Part shown: positions 22,670-34,680 of the stretch, one piece after another | How the letters are laid out: the number at the start of each line of letters is the position of its first letter | Numbering within the stretch: the first letter of the stretch is position 1 | Source: Chamaecyparis obtusa | Taxonomy: Eukaryota > Streptophyta > Pinopsida > Cupressales > Cupressaceae | NCBI GenBank assembly: GCA_027943335.1 | Contig: BSBK01006384.1 | Coordinates: 124,001-188,000, forward strand | Direction: 5' to 3' | DNA length: 64,000 bases | The notes under the pieces: model-generated | Told to the model about the DNA's origin: nothing | Seen by the model: the letters and a program-made list of their open reading frames with translations, nothing else | The model's database searches: none | Position numbers and translations under genes: made by a program

Positions 22670-24633
22670 TCTAAGCCTCATTATATCATTTTCATCATTT
22701 TTGTATGCTTTTATCTTCACTTTTCCATGAATTTTATGTAGAAAATAGGTGAATTCAAGCTTAAAATCAATTCAGTCACACCTACAGTCATTCTAATGAT
22801 GCATGAGATCTTTGTCTTAACGCCTACTAGCTGATAACTCACACCTGATTGATCACTTCTATTCTATCTTAAATTCTTTCTTGTCGCCTACAACCCGGAT
22901 GCTCATGCCTGTGAGATAAAGTTATCCTACCTTTTTCTTGGAAAGTCATGCCTGTGACTTAAGAAGTGTCGTGGATCTCATATCTGTTGTCACCTATGAT
23001 CCATCTTTGCTACTCTCTTTGAAGAAATAGTCACGCCTATTATCTGCTATTTTACGCCTAGTATTGTTAAATTATCGCTTCAAATAAATCATTTTCTGCA
23101 ATTTTAAATACTATTCACACTTTGCAATAAATTGTTCATGCCTGAGTAATTTTTAGTGTTGCCTGTATCACTGGAAAGTATCACTTGGTATCATTAAAGT
23201 TACGCCTGCAAACAATTTGATCACACGTATTAGCTGGACAATGTCACTTTCTGTTTGTTGTCTTAATTTACTGTCAGATTGATCAATTCATTTATTTAAC
23301 TCTCTTTTTGAACGTGTTGACTATAAAAGAGTAGGCACAGAAAGGTCCAGAAGCTAGAAAGCAGGTTTAATCAAGAAGAAAAGACACTAGCTAAAAGGAT
23401 CAAGAAGGAAAACTTTGAGCACATTAAGGTTGTTCTTGAGACAACACAAGAGGAGGAAAATCAGGTATTCCAAAACTATCTTGCAATTATTGAAGCTTAC
23501 AAAATGAAATTTGTTTCTCTCAATTGGATTTTTACTCCTTAGTTCAAGTTTTTCCTTGAAAATTTGCAAATAAGGTGCTTAAAGTTCATTACATAATTCT
23601 TTTCTTCATCAATTTCGATTTTCTTTTCCCTCATTGTGATTGTTGGTGTTGACTAACTTGCTGGTGGAAAAACACACTTGGGAAGAGCTATTGCCAAGGT
23701 AAGGTAAAAATAATGGAATCAATCAAAAATGCCCCTAACTTCGGTTAGCTACAAAGAATAAGGTAAGCATCAACTAATAAATATTTTTCCTTAGCTTGTG
23801 GCATTGGTGCATTTCATAATCTAGTAATTTGGATAGCTAAAAGGATAAATCAAACACTAAATCAAAACCCCTTGTTTGTGGAAGAGAGTAGAAATACTCA
23901 AATCCCTATAGTTAGTGGGTGAAATCAATTGAACAAAATTGTCTATTGTGTTTGGGAACCAAAGGAAAATTTAGGGATATGTTCTTCACCTTTTTGGTGA
24001 ACCAAATTCCCAAAAGCTTGACCTTAATTTCATTTTCCTCACTTTGAATGAACATGCTAGAGAATTAGTGGGCTCGCCTCCCGAGTTGTGCCTTAACAAG
24101 GCTGGTGTGAGGGACAACCCAAAGTGGGATACGCTCACTTTTTGTTGTGGGAATCCAACCCACTCTAAAATGAAACACATGCATCCTTAATGGGGTGTAT
24201 GACAAATGGATTTTAATTTTTTGAACTTCCTCTAGTAATCCTCATGGATTGTGCAAAATCATATCTCAATGCGTGTGGGAAGCCCCTTAACATACTTGGG
24301 GGATGAGATATTAAAGTCTATTTGAACGGAATCAATACTAAATCCTTGATAAAATAGCAAGACCACCTTCTAGAGCCATGTTTACGAACCAAATCTTGTG
24401 CTACGTAGGTGCTTGAAGTGTCTTTTTGTGCAAAACCCGTGACAACGTTCTTCAAATCAAACATTTTGTGTTAAGAGGGTTAAAAGAGACAAGTGAATGC
24501 GTGATTGTTGTGTTTGAAATACATAAACAAGTGAGATATATCCATTGAAAACTCATCTTACATTTTAAAATCTCTTCAATATAAAATCAACAATTTTCGA
24601 ATCAAGGATCATTCCCACTCAAACCCTTGTTGG
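22670..24633 (+). other. Tat element leader
   Basis: About 2 kb without a supported protein. The first third contains a cluster of CGCCTA-like motifs, listed separately. Confidence 0.55.
22815..23235 (+). repeat. Cluster of about twelve CGCCTA-like motifs in the leader
   Basis: Phrases such as AACGCCTACT, GTCGCCTACA, TCATGCCTGTGA (twice), CACGCCTATTA, TACGCCTAGTA and TACGCCTGCA recur every 15-60 bases. Spacing is irregular, so it is not a simple tandem repeat. Confidence 0.6.
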
Positions 24634-25490
24634 ATGTCAGTTTCCACGCAATCCCACACATATAGGGAAACATTACTAGGAGATAGCACTCTTTTTACAA
24701 ACCAAGGGAAAGAAGTTGAGTACCAAAGTGTTTTCAAGGACCCTAATCAAGAGGAAATTTTTCCAAATCTTTTTGAATCAAGACTTGAAGAGATGGCAGA
24801 TAGAAATTCAACATATCATAATCACAATATCAACAATGCCAATTATAATCCTAAGGAGACACTTGAAGAAAGGGTTGAGAAATCTTCCCAAGACAATGAT
24901 TTCCTAGAGGTTATGGAGAAATTAATAGACAAAGATAAGGAGAACTTCTTCTTAAACCTAGCCCAAAAGGGAGTGAAGCTACCCTATGATTTTGATATTG
25001 ATCAACTCAAGAAATACCAACACCAAGATGATCCCATGAATGTTATGACTAGGCAGATAAAGGCCTTTCAAGAGAAAATTGATACCATGAAGAAGGTGGC
25101 CAAACCTAAGGCCTTTTCCATTGAAGCTTTGTGTCCTTTCCCTTTTGACAAAATCTTAGCTATGGTATCTTTTCCTTTTAATACCATCTTTCCTAAATAT
25201 GATAAGTACATGGGTAAAACAGACCCATGGGATCATCTAAGGGATTTTTGTGCCCTAAGCATAGAGTTCATGCACAATGACACATATCTAATGAGACTCT
25301 TTCCTAGAAGCTTAGGACGTCCCGCAATGGAGTGGTTTTCAAAACTAACCCCCGGAATAAAGTCCTTTGAGGAGTTAGCCTCCAAGTTTGTAACCCATTA
25401 CTCTTATAACATTGAGCACAAAATCACAATGCTCAAGTTATGTGATACCAAACATGTAAGGAAACTCAAGTGCGGAAACAACTTCCTACA
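24634..25490 (+). pseudogene. Tat gag, N-terminal and capsid part
   Basis: The frame starts at ATG 24634. Residues 60-160 are charged with a possible coiled coil. The retrotransposon gag (capsid) domain covers about residues 165-283, with FSIEALCPFPFDK, then TDPWDHLRDF, MEWFSKLTPGIKSFEEL and FVTHY. The frame runs into a 747-base insertion after residue 285 and ends at a stop a few bases inside it. The product would form the particle core. The patch FSIEALCPFPFDK is shared with the 717-aa protein of the non-autonomous element. Confidence 0.85.
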
Positions 25491-26237
25491 CTAATCTCTA
25501 AAGGAAAGTATTGTGCAAATTTTTTTAAATCCTTACAATTTCAGATTCGTTAACTACTTTAACAATGATATTGCAGCCATATACCATGCATACAAAAAAT
25601 AGAGAATGACACAATGATTTACCCTAGTGGGGAAACCTTTCGGTAAAAACCTCAGCACTCCAAAACTTGCACAATGTATTAATCAAAACTATTACAGTTT
25701 ACAATACACTTGCAATGCAAGCTCTTTCAGAAGATTTCCAACTCTTGAAGACAAATCACGGTAGCATAAAAACATTCCAACAATACACTTGCTTCACCTC
25801 CCTTCACAACCCTAAAAAATGCTTATATCATGCGCTTCCCTTTTTAGGGAAACATCCAAAGATAGTCGTATTAGGGTTTTACCATTCTCCGAGAAAATAG
25901 GAACCCGAAAAACCATGATTGGGGAAGAGTGTATGGTACTCAACTTTATCAATTGCCACATGTCTTCACCCATCATTGAATCTTCCAAACATAGCTCTTA
26001 CATGTCATAGGAATCTGTCATAACCATTTCGGCCATGATCTCCTTACACACAATTCAAGATGCTGACACATCAAGTGGAGTGACACATCAACATGCCAAC
26101 TAGACATGTACATTCACACTTAATTACATTATTTTCAAGAAATACATTTTACAAAACAAATAATAAGAATAGGAATTATCCAAGATTGAAACACCTTATT
26201 CCTAACAAAACAAAAAGATGGAGAGTCCTTTTTAGGA
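25491..26237. mobile_element. 747-bp insertion in gag flanked by an 8-bp duplication
   Basis: TTCCTACA occurs at 25483-25490 and again at 26238-26245. The gag reading frame continues in phase from the second copy, so this is an insertion rather than divergence. Eight bases is the duplication length of hAT elements, but I see no clean terminal inverted repeat. Inside, GGGGAAACC then GGTAAAAACCTC (25631-25653) resembles plant copia LTR sequence, and ATTCCTAACA at about 26198 resembles a copia LTR end. A defective LTR or a hAT-type MITE are both possible. Confidence 0.65.
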
Positions 26238-26729
26238 TTCCTACAAAGGTGGAGGACTATTTTCGCAAGGTATCCACGAAGTATCCCAGAGAAGGAGAAG
26301 ATGGAAATCTTCACCAACAATTTGACCTCGGAAATGAATTATAGATTACAACTTCAATGTTCCCCAACATTTGAGAAACTCATCGAAAATGGGATCAAGA
26401 TTGAAGATGTTTTGGTCAAAAGAGGTGAAGTCAAATTATTTAAAGATAACAAATCCAACAACAAAAACAACAATAATTATGTGCCTAAGTATTTCAATAA
26501 TCAAGGGTCCAACAATAATAATGATAAATCCAAATCATGGACGAAGAACAACAACAAAAACCTTGTGAATGATGGAGTTGTGGAGGTCCACACCGTGAAG
26601 TCAACACCTTTTATCCTACCATATGGAGCAAATTCTTCAAATAATGTTAACCAAACAAACAAAGCTCCATATAATTCCAATAATTCCAACACTTCCAACA
26701 ATAATGCTAGTGGGGACAAATCAAAATAA
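26238..26729 (+). pseudogene. Tat gag, C-terminal part
   Basis: It continues the gag domain after the insertion (KMEIFTNNL, then LVKRGEVKLF) and passes into an Asn-rich linker. It ends at a TAA (26727-26729). Beyond it, in the same sense, a CX2HX4HX4C-like knuckle (about 26885-26930) is interrupted by a stop. Tat elements carry this knuckle before the protease. Confidence 0.8.
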
Positions 26730-26927
26730 TCTTACTCCAATTACAATAAAAATAAATTCACCTACCTAGGTGAGCCTTTGGAGAATGTATTAAAAACCTT
26801 GGTTGCCAATAATGTCATCACATTACCCGATATGAAAGATTATGAACCTGAAGTTAAACCTTATTGGTGGAATGCATCCCATCATTGTGAATATCATTGA
26901 AATAGAGATCACCCAACAAATGAATGC

Positions 26928-28112
26928 ATGAGGTTAAAACACTTGGTGCAAGATTTAATTGACAAGGGAACCATTCAAATTGAAGGAACACAAAATAATG
27001 GAGATCATACGGCCTTCAAGAACCCCTTTTTGAATCATGAAAAGGGGGAGTCATCAAATACAAATCAAAAACAAAAAAAGGGCAATGAGAAGGTGAACTT
27101 TTCTCACACATATGATAACATGATAAATGCTCTAAGAGAAGAGGATCAAACCATAAATGTTATCATACTGAAAGATAAGGCAAGGGAAGTATCATCAAAT
27201 GTTGTCACTAGGGGGAAAGCATCAAAAATTATCCTACCTACCAATGCTCCAAAAGTGGTGATATCAAACCAAGCTTCAACATCATCATCAAAGCAATACA
27301 ACTTGGTTGAGCAATTACAAAGAACTCTCGCTCAAATCTCTATTCTTGAGCTACTCAAATTATCACCAATTCATAAGGATATCTTGGAAAAAGCCTTGTT
27401 GGAAACAAATGTGCCTCTAAATTTGGAGGTAGACAAATTCCAAAATATGGTGGGGCACCTAATCGCACCTCATTGCCTATCATTTTCTGAACAAGATGAC
27501 ATGTCCCTTAATCATCCCCAAAATTTTCCCTTACATATAGAAGTATTGATCCATAATCATAGGGTGAAAAGAGTCCTTATTTATGGAGGAGTTGGCCTAA
27601 ACATTTGTACCCTTAGCTTGGTGAAAGCCATGGGAATTTCTGAGGAGGCTATTGACCCTAAGAAGAAGATAACCATAAAAGTCTATGATGACGAAGAAAG
27701 AGCCTCAAAAGGAGTTATGGTATTACCTATAAGAGTTTGTCCCATGCAAAAAGAGACCATATGCCAAGTGTTGGACCTAAATTTGACTTATAATATCTTG
27801 TTAGGAAGGTCATGGATCCACGAAATTCAAGTTGTTGCTTCAACTTATCACCAATGCCTAAAATTCCCATATCTAGGGCAAGAGATAATGATAAGTGGGG
27901 ATCTAAATCCATTCCAATATTGTAATAATGTCAAGCCTATCAATGACTCCCTAGTCCCACATAATACTAAAGGGACTATACATAAGAAAATGGACCAAGG
28001 TCAAAGTTATAAGGACATCCCTTTGTTGAAAGGAAAAGCAAAGATGGAAGAAGTTATTATTGAAGATACAACAAAACTCATTAACCAAACTACCTCGACT
28101 AAAGGAAAATAG
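26928..28112 (+). pseudogene. Tat aspartic protease region with altered active site
   Basis: A frame of 394 codons. The retropepsin fold covers about residues 200-330: IHNHRVKRVLIYGG, then SKGVMVLPIRV, then LDLNLTYNILLGRSWIH. In this family the active site is Asp-Gly-Gly or Asp-Thr/Ser-Gly. Here residue 219 (27582-27584) is Tyr, so catalysis should be lost. The protease would process gag-pol. A stop separates it from the G-patch frame by 90 bases. Confidence 0.82.
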
Positions 28113-28202
28113 AGGGTTAATGAGGATAATATTATTGAAGAATCAAAAGAAGATCATATCCAAGCTACTCAAGTATACACCAAAGAGGCCCATTATCAAA
28201 AG

Positions 28203-28967
28203 ATGGACCAAATGATGAAAAATTTTGATAAGCAATGTAAGATCAAACAAAAGGGAGTAGGCGAATACTCCTTATCTATGATGAACCTACCTTTATCACC
28301 CAAGTCCTTTGGGAGACCCTCAAATCTGCCCCATAAATATAATGAGAACTTCATGAGGGCAAGTACATCATCCGCCATGGATGAAGAAGACAATGAGATC
28401 CTAAACTGGTTGTACAAAGATGAAGAATCAAGTGCCCACGTCAAACATATCCAAAATATAACCATCCCCACACATCAATATGGGAAAGGATTTGCAATCA
28501 TGCAAAAGATGGGATACAAAGGTCAAGGACCTTTAGGCACAAATAATGAATGGATTATTGAACCCTTAGAAAGTACATGGCAAGATTCCAAGGAGAAAGT
28601 AGGAATAGGGTATCTTGAGGAAGGATACACTCAAAAACATCATCCCGAACTTTATAGCCAAATATTACAATTAGAGTCTCATATTGATGAGGATTCTAAT
28701 GAATGGGAATGGGAGACCCTATCAGATGAGTCATGCCAAGACAAGGGCATTGATGTTATTCATACCTATGCTTCTACCAAAAATAAAGGACCAATGACAG
28801 AATTGACTTCAAATCAAGCATCTAGTTCTAGCCAAGTGGTTCTTGATGTACCAAGTATAGAGATAGAAATCAATCAATGGGTAGGAGAACCATATGTTCC
28901 TTCATGGAGACCTACTATGGAAGAGTCAAACACTAGGTTTAATCCACTTTACTTTTATCCAACATAA
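28203..28967 (+). pseudogene. G-patch domain and linker of the Tat polyprotein
   Basis: A frame of 254 codons. Residues about 94-122 form a G-patch: YGKGFAIMQKMGYKGQGPLG, with the conserved glycines spaced as in the family. G-patches bind nucleic acid or helicases and also follow the protease in some retroviruses. It is in the polyprotein sense between protease and RT, so it was probably part of one product before stops arose. The rest is acidic linker. To 29630 the linker continues with further stops and a frame change. Confidence 0.75.
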
Positions 28968-29629
28968 ACCCTAGAGGAGTCTAGTGAGGGGGACTTTGAT
29001 CCTTCTTCTTTAGAACATTTAGAGGAAGCCCATGTTTGAGATTTTCAAGATACAATGTACGAACCCTCCAATAACAAGATCTACACCTTAAACCCTATCG
29101 AGACAAACCCAAGTGTTGACCCATTAACTCTCATCCGCTCGGACTTAATTGAATGGAATACCATTGAACCAACTACCTTGCCAATTTTCTTGAATGACAA
29201 CATGGTGTCCCAATACCTCAACGCGGTTGAACCTTCTTCTATCAGACAATATCAAGAATAAATGATCAAAGGGAGCATCCAAACTTCTAATCCAAGAAAA
29301 AATGAAAAAAAAAATAGAAAAGGAAAAGAATCAAGTGTTGAAAACCACTTTGTGGCAACATTGGATCAAGAAAAAATAAAGAAATAAAGGATGTTTCCAA
29401 AGGTGAAAACCCAACTGAGGCACCTATGGAAGGGAGTTTGGATGTTCTACCAGAGCATTATGAAGAAAGATCTCCAATCTTAATTGAGCCAACAGAAAAG
29501 ATAAACATTGGATCAGAAACAGAGCCGAAGTTCATCCACTTAGCAACATCCCTATCTAGCAAAGAAAGGATAGAATTCATTAAGTTCTTTAAGGAAAGAT
29601 AAGTTAACTTCGCATGGTCTTATGACAAT

Positions 29630-30760
29630 ATGTCAGGTTTAGACCCAAATCTGATAATGCATCATCTCAATATCAAGGAAGGAGCCAAACCTGTTAAGCA
29701 AAAGCTAAAGAAAATGCATCCTCATAGAGCACTACTTGTCAAAGTAGAATTAGAAAAACTATTGAAGGTGGGATTTATAAGGGCCATTGATTATGCACAA
29801 TGGATCTCAAATATAGTGCCAGTATCAAAAGCAAACAAATCCATCAGAATCTACATGGACTTTAGAGACTTAAACTTGGCATGTCCTAAGGACAATTTCC
29901 CACTTCTAAGTATTGATGCCATTGTAGACCTAATAGTGGGACACTCCATGTTCTCACTCATGGATGGATTTAATGGATATAATTAGATCAAGATAGCACC
30001 AAAAGACCAAGATAAAACTACCTTTACATGTGCATGGGGTACATTTTACTGGAATGTCATGCCATTTGGGTTAAAGAATGCAAGAGCGACCTATCAAAGA
30101 GCAATGACTACAATATTCCATGATATGATGCATAAGTTCATGGAGGATTATGTGGATGACATACTAGCTAAATCACATTCAAGGAAAGAACACCTACCAA
30201 TCTTGGTGAAATTTTTTGAATGGTTAGAAGAATTCAAAGTGAGACTCAACCCAAAGAAACGTGTTTTTGGAGTCCAATCTAGCAAACTCCTAGGCTATAT
30301 TGTATCTGCAAAAGGGATAGAGCTAGATCCCGCTAAAGTGAAGGCTATCATAGAAATGGAAGCACCTAAGAACATTAGTCAAATGAGATCTTTACAAGGA
30401 AGAATCCAATCCATTAGGAGATTTATCTCCCAATTAGTGGAAAAATGTCATAATTTCACCCAACTTTTACATAAGGATACAATCTTCAAATGGGATGAAA
30501 AATGTGAAGAAGCCTTTAATCTACTAAAGAAATATCTCATGAATCCACCAATCTTGATGCCACCTATCAGAGGCAAGCCCTTGATCCTATACATTTTAGC
30601 AATGGAGAATTCATTGGGGGCACTTTTAGCACAAGAGGATGAAACAGGAAAAGAGAAGGCAATTTACTACATTAGTAGAACCTTGGTCAAATACGAGCTG
30701 AACTATACATTTATGGAAAGGGCATGCTTGGATGTAGTTTTTGCTTCCCAAAAATTATGA
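29630..30760 (+). pseudogene. Tat reverse transcriptase and first RNase H
   Basis: The fingers/palm blocks are clear: RIYMDFRDLN, then FSLMDGFNGYN, then the stop TAG (29984-29986), then MPFGLKNARATYQRAM and the active site YVDD at 30149-30160. The thumb and connection follow (LGYIVSAKGIELDP), then the built-in RNase H with FKWDEKCEEAF and LGALLAQED. A TGA at 30758-30760 interrupts the end of RNase H, which continues after it. Apart from these stops the blocks are complete, so inactivation is recent or mild. Confidence 0.88.
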
Positions 30761-31516
30761 TATTATATGCTAGCCCACAAGATAAGGCTCATTGCCAAAA
30801 TTGACCCATTGAAGAATCTACTTAGCAAAACAGTATTAAATGGAAGACTAGCAAAGTGGGTAATGGTACTTAGTGAATTCGACATAGAATATGTTGATAG
30901 AAAATCAATCAAAGGGAAAGTAATTGCAGACCAATTAGCAGAAGCACCACTTCATGATGATCATCCTATACAAGTTGAATTCCCAGATTCGGAGATTGTG
31001 AAGGTGGAAGCAAAAACATGGCATCTTTATTGTGATGGTTCCTACACTCACCATGGATCAGGAGCAGGCATACTTCTCATCACACCTCAAGGTTCTACTA
31101 TCCCTAAGTCTTACAAATTGCTATTTCCATGCACCAACAATATAGCGGAGTATGAAGCATTGGTTATTGGAATCAAGCTAGCATTAGAGTGGAAAGTGAC
31201 AAAATTAAAGGTTTATGGAGATTCACAATTAGTCATAAATCAAGTCAATGAAGAATATCAAATGAAAGATGAAAAATTAGTACCCTACAAAAACATGGTA
31301 CAAAGCCTTAAGAAGTATTTCATACTCATCACATTTGAGCAAGTACTGAGAGAAAAGAACAAAGTAGCAAATGCTATGGCAACCTTGGCTTCACTTTTGC
31401 AAATGTCAGATCAGAGTGCTAGATATGAGTTCTTGGTAGAAGAAGTGATTCAACTTGCGTTTGACCCTACCCACCCTCACACCATTTGCTTGTTAACTAA
31501 AAATGAATCACCTTAG
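30761..31516 (+). pseudogene. Second (archaeal-type) RNase H of the Tat element
   Basis: The first 60 residues finish the RT-linked RNase H and tether (DYVDR-like YVDRKSIKGKVIADQLAEAPL). Counting from the Met at 30767, an independent RNase H fold starts at residue 85: LYCDGS (Asp90), NNIAEYEALV (Glu128) and VYGDSQLV (Asp152). All three metal ligands are present. Possession of this second domain places the element in the Tat group. A TAG (31514-31516) parts it from integrase. Confidence 0.88.
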
Positions 31517-31537
31517 TATGGACCAATTTATACTTAC

Positions 31538-32770
31538 TTGAAAGATCAAATCCTTCCCATAGACCAAACCATGAATCAAAAGAAAAGCTTCATTTGTCAA
31601 GATGCCAAATATACCATAATTTCTAAAACATTGTATCGAAAAAGTCTAGACGGAATGCTCCTTAAATGTTTAGAAGAGGAAGAATCAAACTTAGCCTTAC
31701 GAGAAGTCCACAAAGGAATTTGTGGATCACACTCAAACGGATTATCCTTAGCCAAGAAACTTCTAAGGATAGGATATTTTTGGCCCACGATGGAGAAAGA
31801 TGCTTGTAACTTTGCAAAAACTTGTAAGAAATGTCAATTCCACAAAAATTTGATACATGCACCCGTACAAGAGCTTCATCCAATGATAACACCTTGGTCA
31901 TTCTATCAATGGGGTTTAGACCTAATAGGCATGATTTATCCACCATCTTCGAATGGCCATAAATTCATCATCACAACAACTAAATATTTTACTAAGTGGG
32001 TGGAAGTTGTACCCCTATCAACTGCAACTGGAAAGCAGATTTCTTTGTTTATTCTCAATCATATTATTTGTAGATATGGCATACCTCATGCTATTATAAC
32101 AGATAATGCAAATCATTTCAAGAACAAAGACATAACAGAATTGTGCACCAAATTTCACATGATTCACCATTCATCTTCAATCTATTACCCTCAAGGTAAT
32201 GGACAAGCCGAAGCAACCAATAAAAATATCTTGAAGATTTTGAAGAGAACGGTGGACAATTATGGTAGAGATTGGCATATCAAGATAAACCCGACCTTGT
32301 GGGCTTATAGAACAAGCATAAGAACGCCAACAGGGGCTACACCTTTCTCCTTAGTCTTTGGAACAGAAGCAATTTTGCCTTTGGAGGTAGAACTTCCATC
32401 TTTGAGGATATCTATTCATGGTTTGATAAATGAGGAAGACTATAGAGTTGCTAGGCTGCAAGAACTAGAACTCTTGGATGAAAAACAAAAGGAAGCCTTT
32501 GATCACTTAAAGGTGTACCAGAATAGGATGTCCAAGGCATATAATAAACATATCAAGCCAAGAACATTCCAAATAGGGGACCTAGTTTTGAGAGAAAATT
32601 CCAAGAACCAAGCAAAACGAGAAAAGAAAGGAAAATGGGAATCAAGCCGGTTAGGACCATTTCTCATTGTGGAAAATTTTGGGACCGGCACATACAAACT
32701 AGCAGATTGTGATGGTGAAGAACTACAAGATCCAATCAATAGCATACATCTCAAGAAGTTCTACACATGA
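31538..32770 (+). pseudogene. Tat integrase, catalytic residues present
   Basis: A frame of 410 codons. The zinc-binding HHCC part has His58, His65, Cys96 and Cys99. The core has Asp128 (WGLDLIG), Asp189 (ITDNANHF) and Glu225 (NGQAEATNK), with 35 residues between the last two (DD35E). The C-terminus contains FQIGDLVLRE and LGPFLIVENFG (GPY/F type) and ends HLKKFYT. This is the best-preserved domain of the element. It lacks its own start context because upstream stops cut it from the polyprotein. Its last 140 residues match the remnant at 8160-8584. Confidence 0.88.
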
Positions 32771-32999
32771 GGAAGACAAAAGAGGATAAAGAGTATCAGA
32801 TGGAGGAGCATCATATTTATTGTACATAGTGAAAAGAGATCCTGAAAAGACCAAAACATTGGAAAAGCAAAAAAGATCAAAAACAGTGGAAAAATTGAGC
32901 ATGAAGAAAGCAAAAACATTCATATATGATCCTCAAAAAAGAGAAAAAAATTGAAAAAAAAAAAGAAAAATACAAAAAAAATCAAAAAAAGAAGAAAAG

Positions 33000-33036
33000 T
33001 GCCTTGGTGAAAACCTAGCAAATAGGCACCTTGGTA
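33000..33036 (+). other. RNA hairpin, copy G
   Basis: Outer stem TGCC/GGTA, TT/TT loop, inner stem GGTG/CACC, AAAA bulge, top stem CCTA/TAGG, loop GCAAA. It lies 230 bases after the integrase stop, in a poly-A-rich stretch like that before copies D and E. Confidence 0.7.
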
Positions 33037-33084
33037 GCAAAAAAAGGGAAAAAGCTTTAAAAATAGAAAAAGAGCTAGATCCAT

Positions 33085-33120
33085 TCAATTGGTGAAAACT
33101 TGGTAAAAAAGTGTCATTGA
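33085..33120 (+). other. RNA hairpin, copy H (weak)
   Basis: Outer stem TCAAT/ATTGA, inner stem GGTG/TGTC with wobbles, AAAA bulge, top stem CTTG/AAAG with one mismatch. It follows copy G by about 50 bases, as copy F follows copy E by about 20. Confidence 0.45.
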
Positions 33121-34680
33121 AAGTCCAAGTCAATCGCATACCTAGAAGGTCACCTTGTAAATATTGCATTCGCCAACATTTGTATATATTGCATAATAAA
33201 ACCCCACAGTTGCATTTGCAAGTACCTCAAGATTTTGGTCACCTAATCAAAAAATTGTCCTAAGTCCCATAAATGAAATCAATATCAAAGTGGGGGAAAT
33301 ATACTCTAAAGGAGCGAGGATTCATCAACAAGCTTTATTCAATCAAAGAATAAATTCATCACACTTGAAAGAGGAACACTTAATCAAATCTACATCCCAA
33401 TCCAATTTGAGCCTAAAACGAAAAAAATTGATCCAAGAACTTAAATGACCTTACCTTTATCAGGATTAAAAGTATGAAATGGATGGAACTACACTTGAAC
33501 TATGGATTTGAAAAACATGGCAAAAATTTTCTAAGTGTTGACTCAATTAATGATATCATTTCTTTCTAGCGAATCGATGAAATTTTTAAACTAGACAAGA
33601 TATGATGAAAGGATGATATGTTTCTTGATTTCTGAATGACTATCTTAAAATCAAAGTCTTAAATCATGTATTATTTCTCTAAGGACGTGATTATCAAAGA
33701 ATCATTGAGGACTTGTACATAGGATAAAATGGAGATTTATGCTTGTTTACACAAATGGATACCTTGGATATTTTGATCTTCCATATCATAATACCAACAT
33801 CCACTTGCAACATAGAATCTGACAAAATCAGTATTCGCACTCTCATGATTGGCTTCAATCAATGATAGTCGTACCGAAGAGACTGATGGGAAAGCAAACA
33901 AAGAGGCAAAAAGTATTCATATCATCATAGTTGAACTAGTGATTGTTGTACTAAAACGGGATTCCAAAAGCGCTCAATGATGATTATAAGCTCCAAATCT
34001 TGAATAATGACAATTAGTTGCATACATTTTAGATTAAGTGCATTGTATATATGTGTTTTGCCTTTCTTAGCTTGGGTTGCAAGGGGAAAAATGAAATAGG
34101 CGGTTCAATTCAAACATCATTATCCTTGATTCAAAACAACGAAAGTGAGATTATCTTTTGCATTCATGCATAGCATTAATCATTATTCATAAATATGAAG
34201 AAAATAGAAAAACAATCATTACTCATACATCTTTTGCATACATGTAATTAAAGATAGAATTGCATACATTTGAAAAATCAAAAACATAGGATCATCCATA
34301 TCCATATTGCCATAAAAAAATTTGCATCCATACATTGAAAAATAGAAAAACATCTCATAAATCCACACATCAATGCATTCATCTATCTATATCATAAAAA
34401 TAAGATACATTGCATCCATCGCATAATCACAAATAAATGCATCATAAACATCATATAGCTACATACAAAGATAATCTCATAAATCAACTCATCAAGGAGA
34501 ATGAAGGAATATATCATCACATATAATCAAAAGAGTGTTCATCAATGATCCATCAAATCAGTATATCAAGATATAATGTCATACAAAGTGATACATCAAA
34601 GGTTCCGACCAATCAAATTACATGAAATGTGATACAAAAGGACATCAACAATGGGTGAATCTGTCATCAATCAATCAAGA
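33121..34680 (+). other. Tat 3' spacer
   Basis: No supported protein. From about 34140 the sequence is dominated by CATAAATC, CATCCAT and ATCATAT phrases of low complexity. Confidence 0.5.

Noticed and set aside
24634..32770. Functional autonomous Tat element
   Set aside because: Stops between most domains, a 747-base gag insertion and a changed protease active site.
34140..34680. Possible CRISPR-like or regulated repeats (CATCAT, ATCATAT phrases)
   Set aside because: Irregular low-complexity sequence in a plant retrotransposon with no spacer structure.
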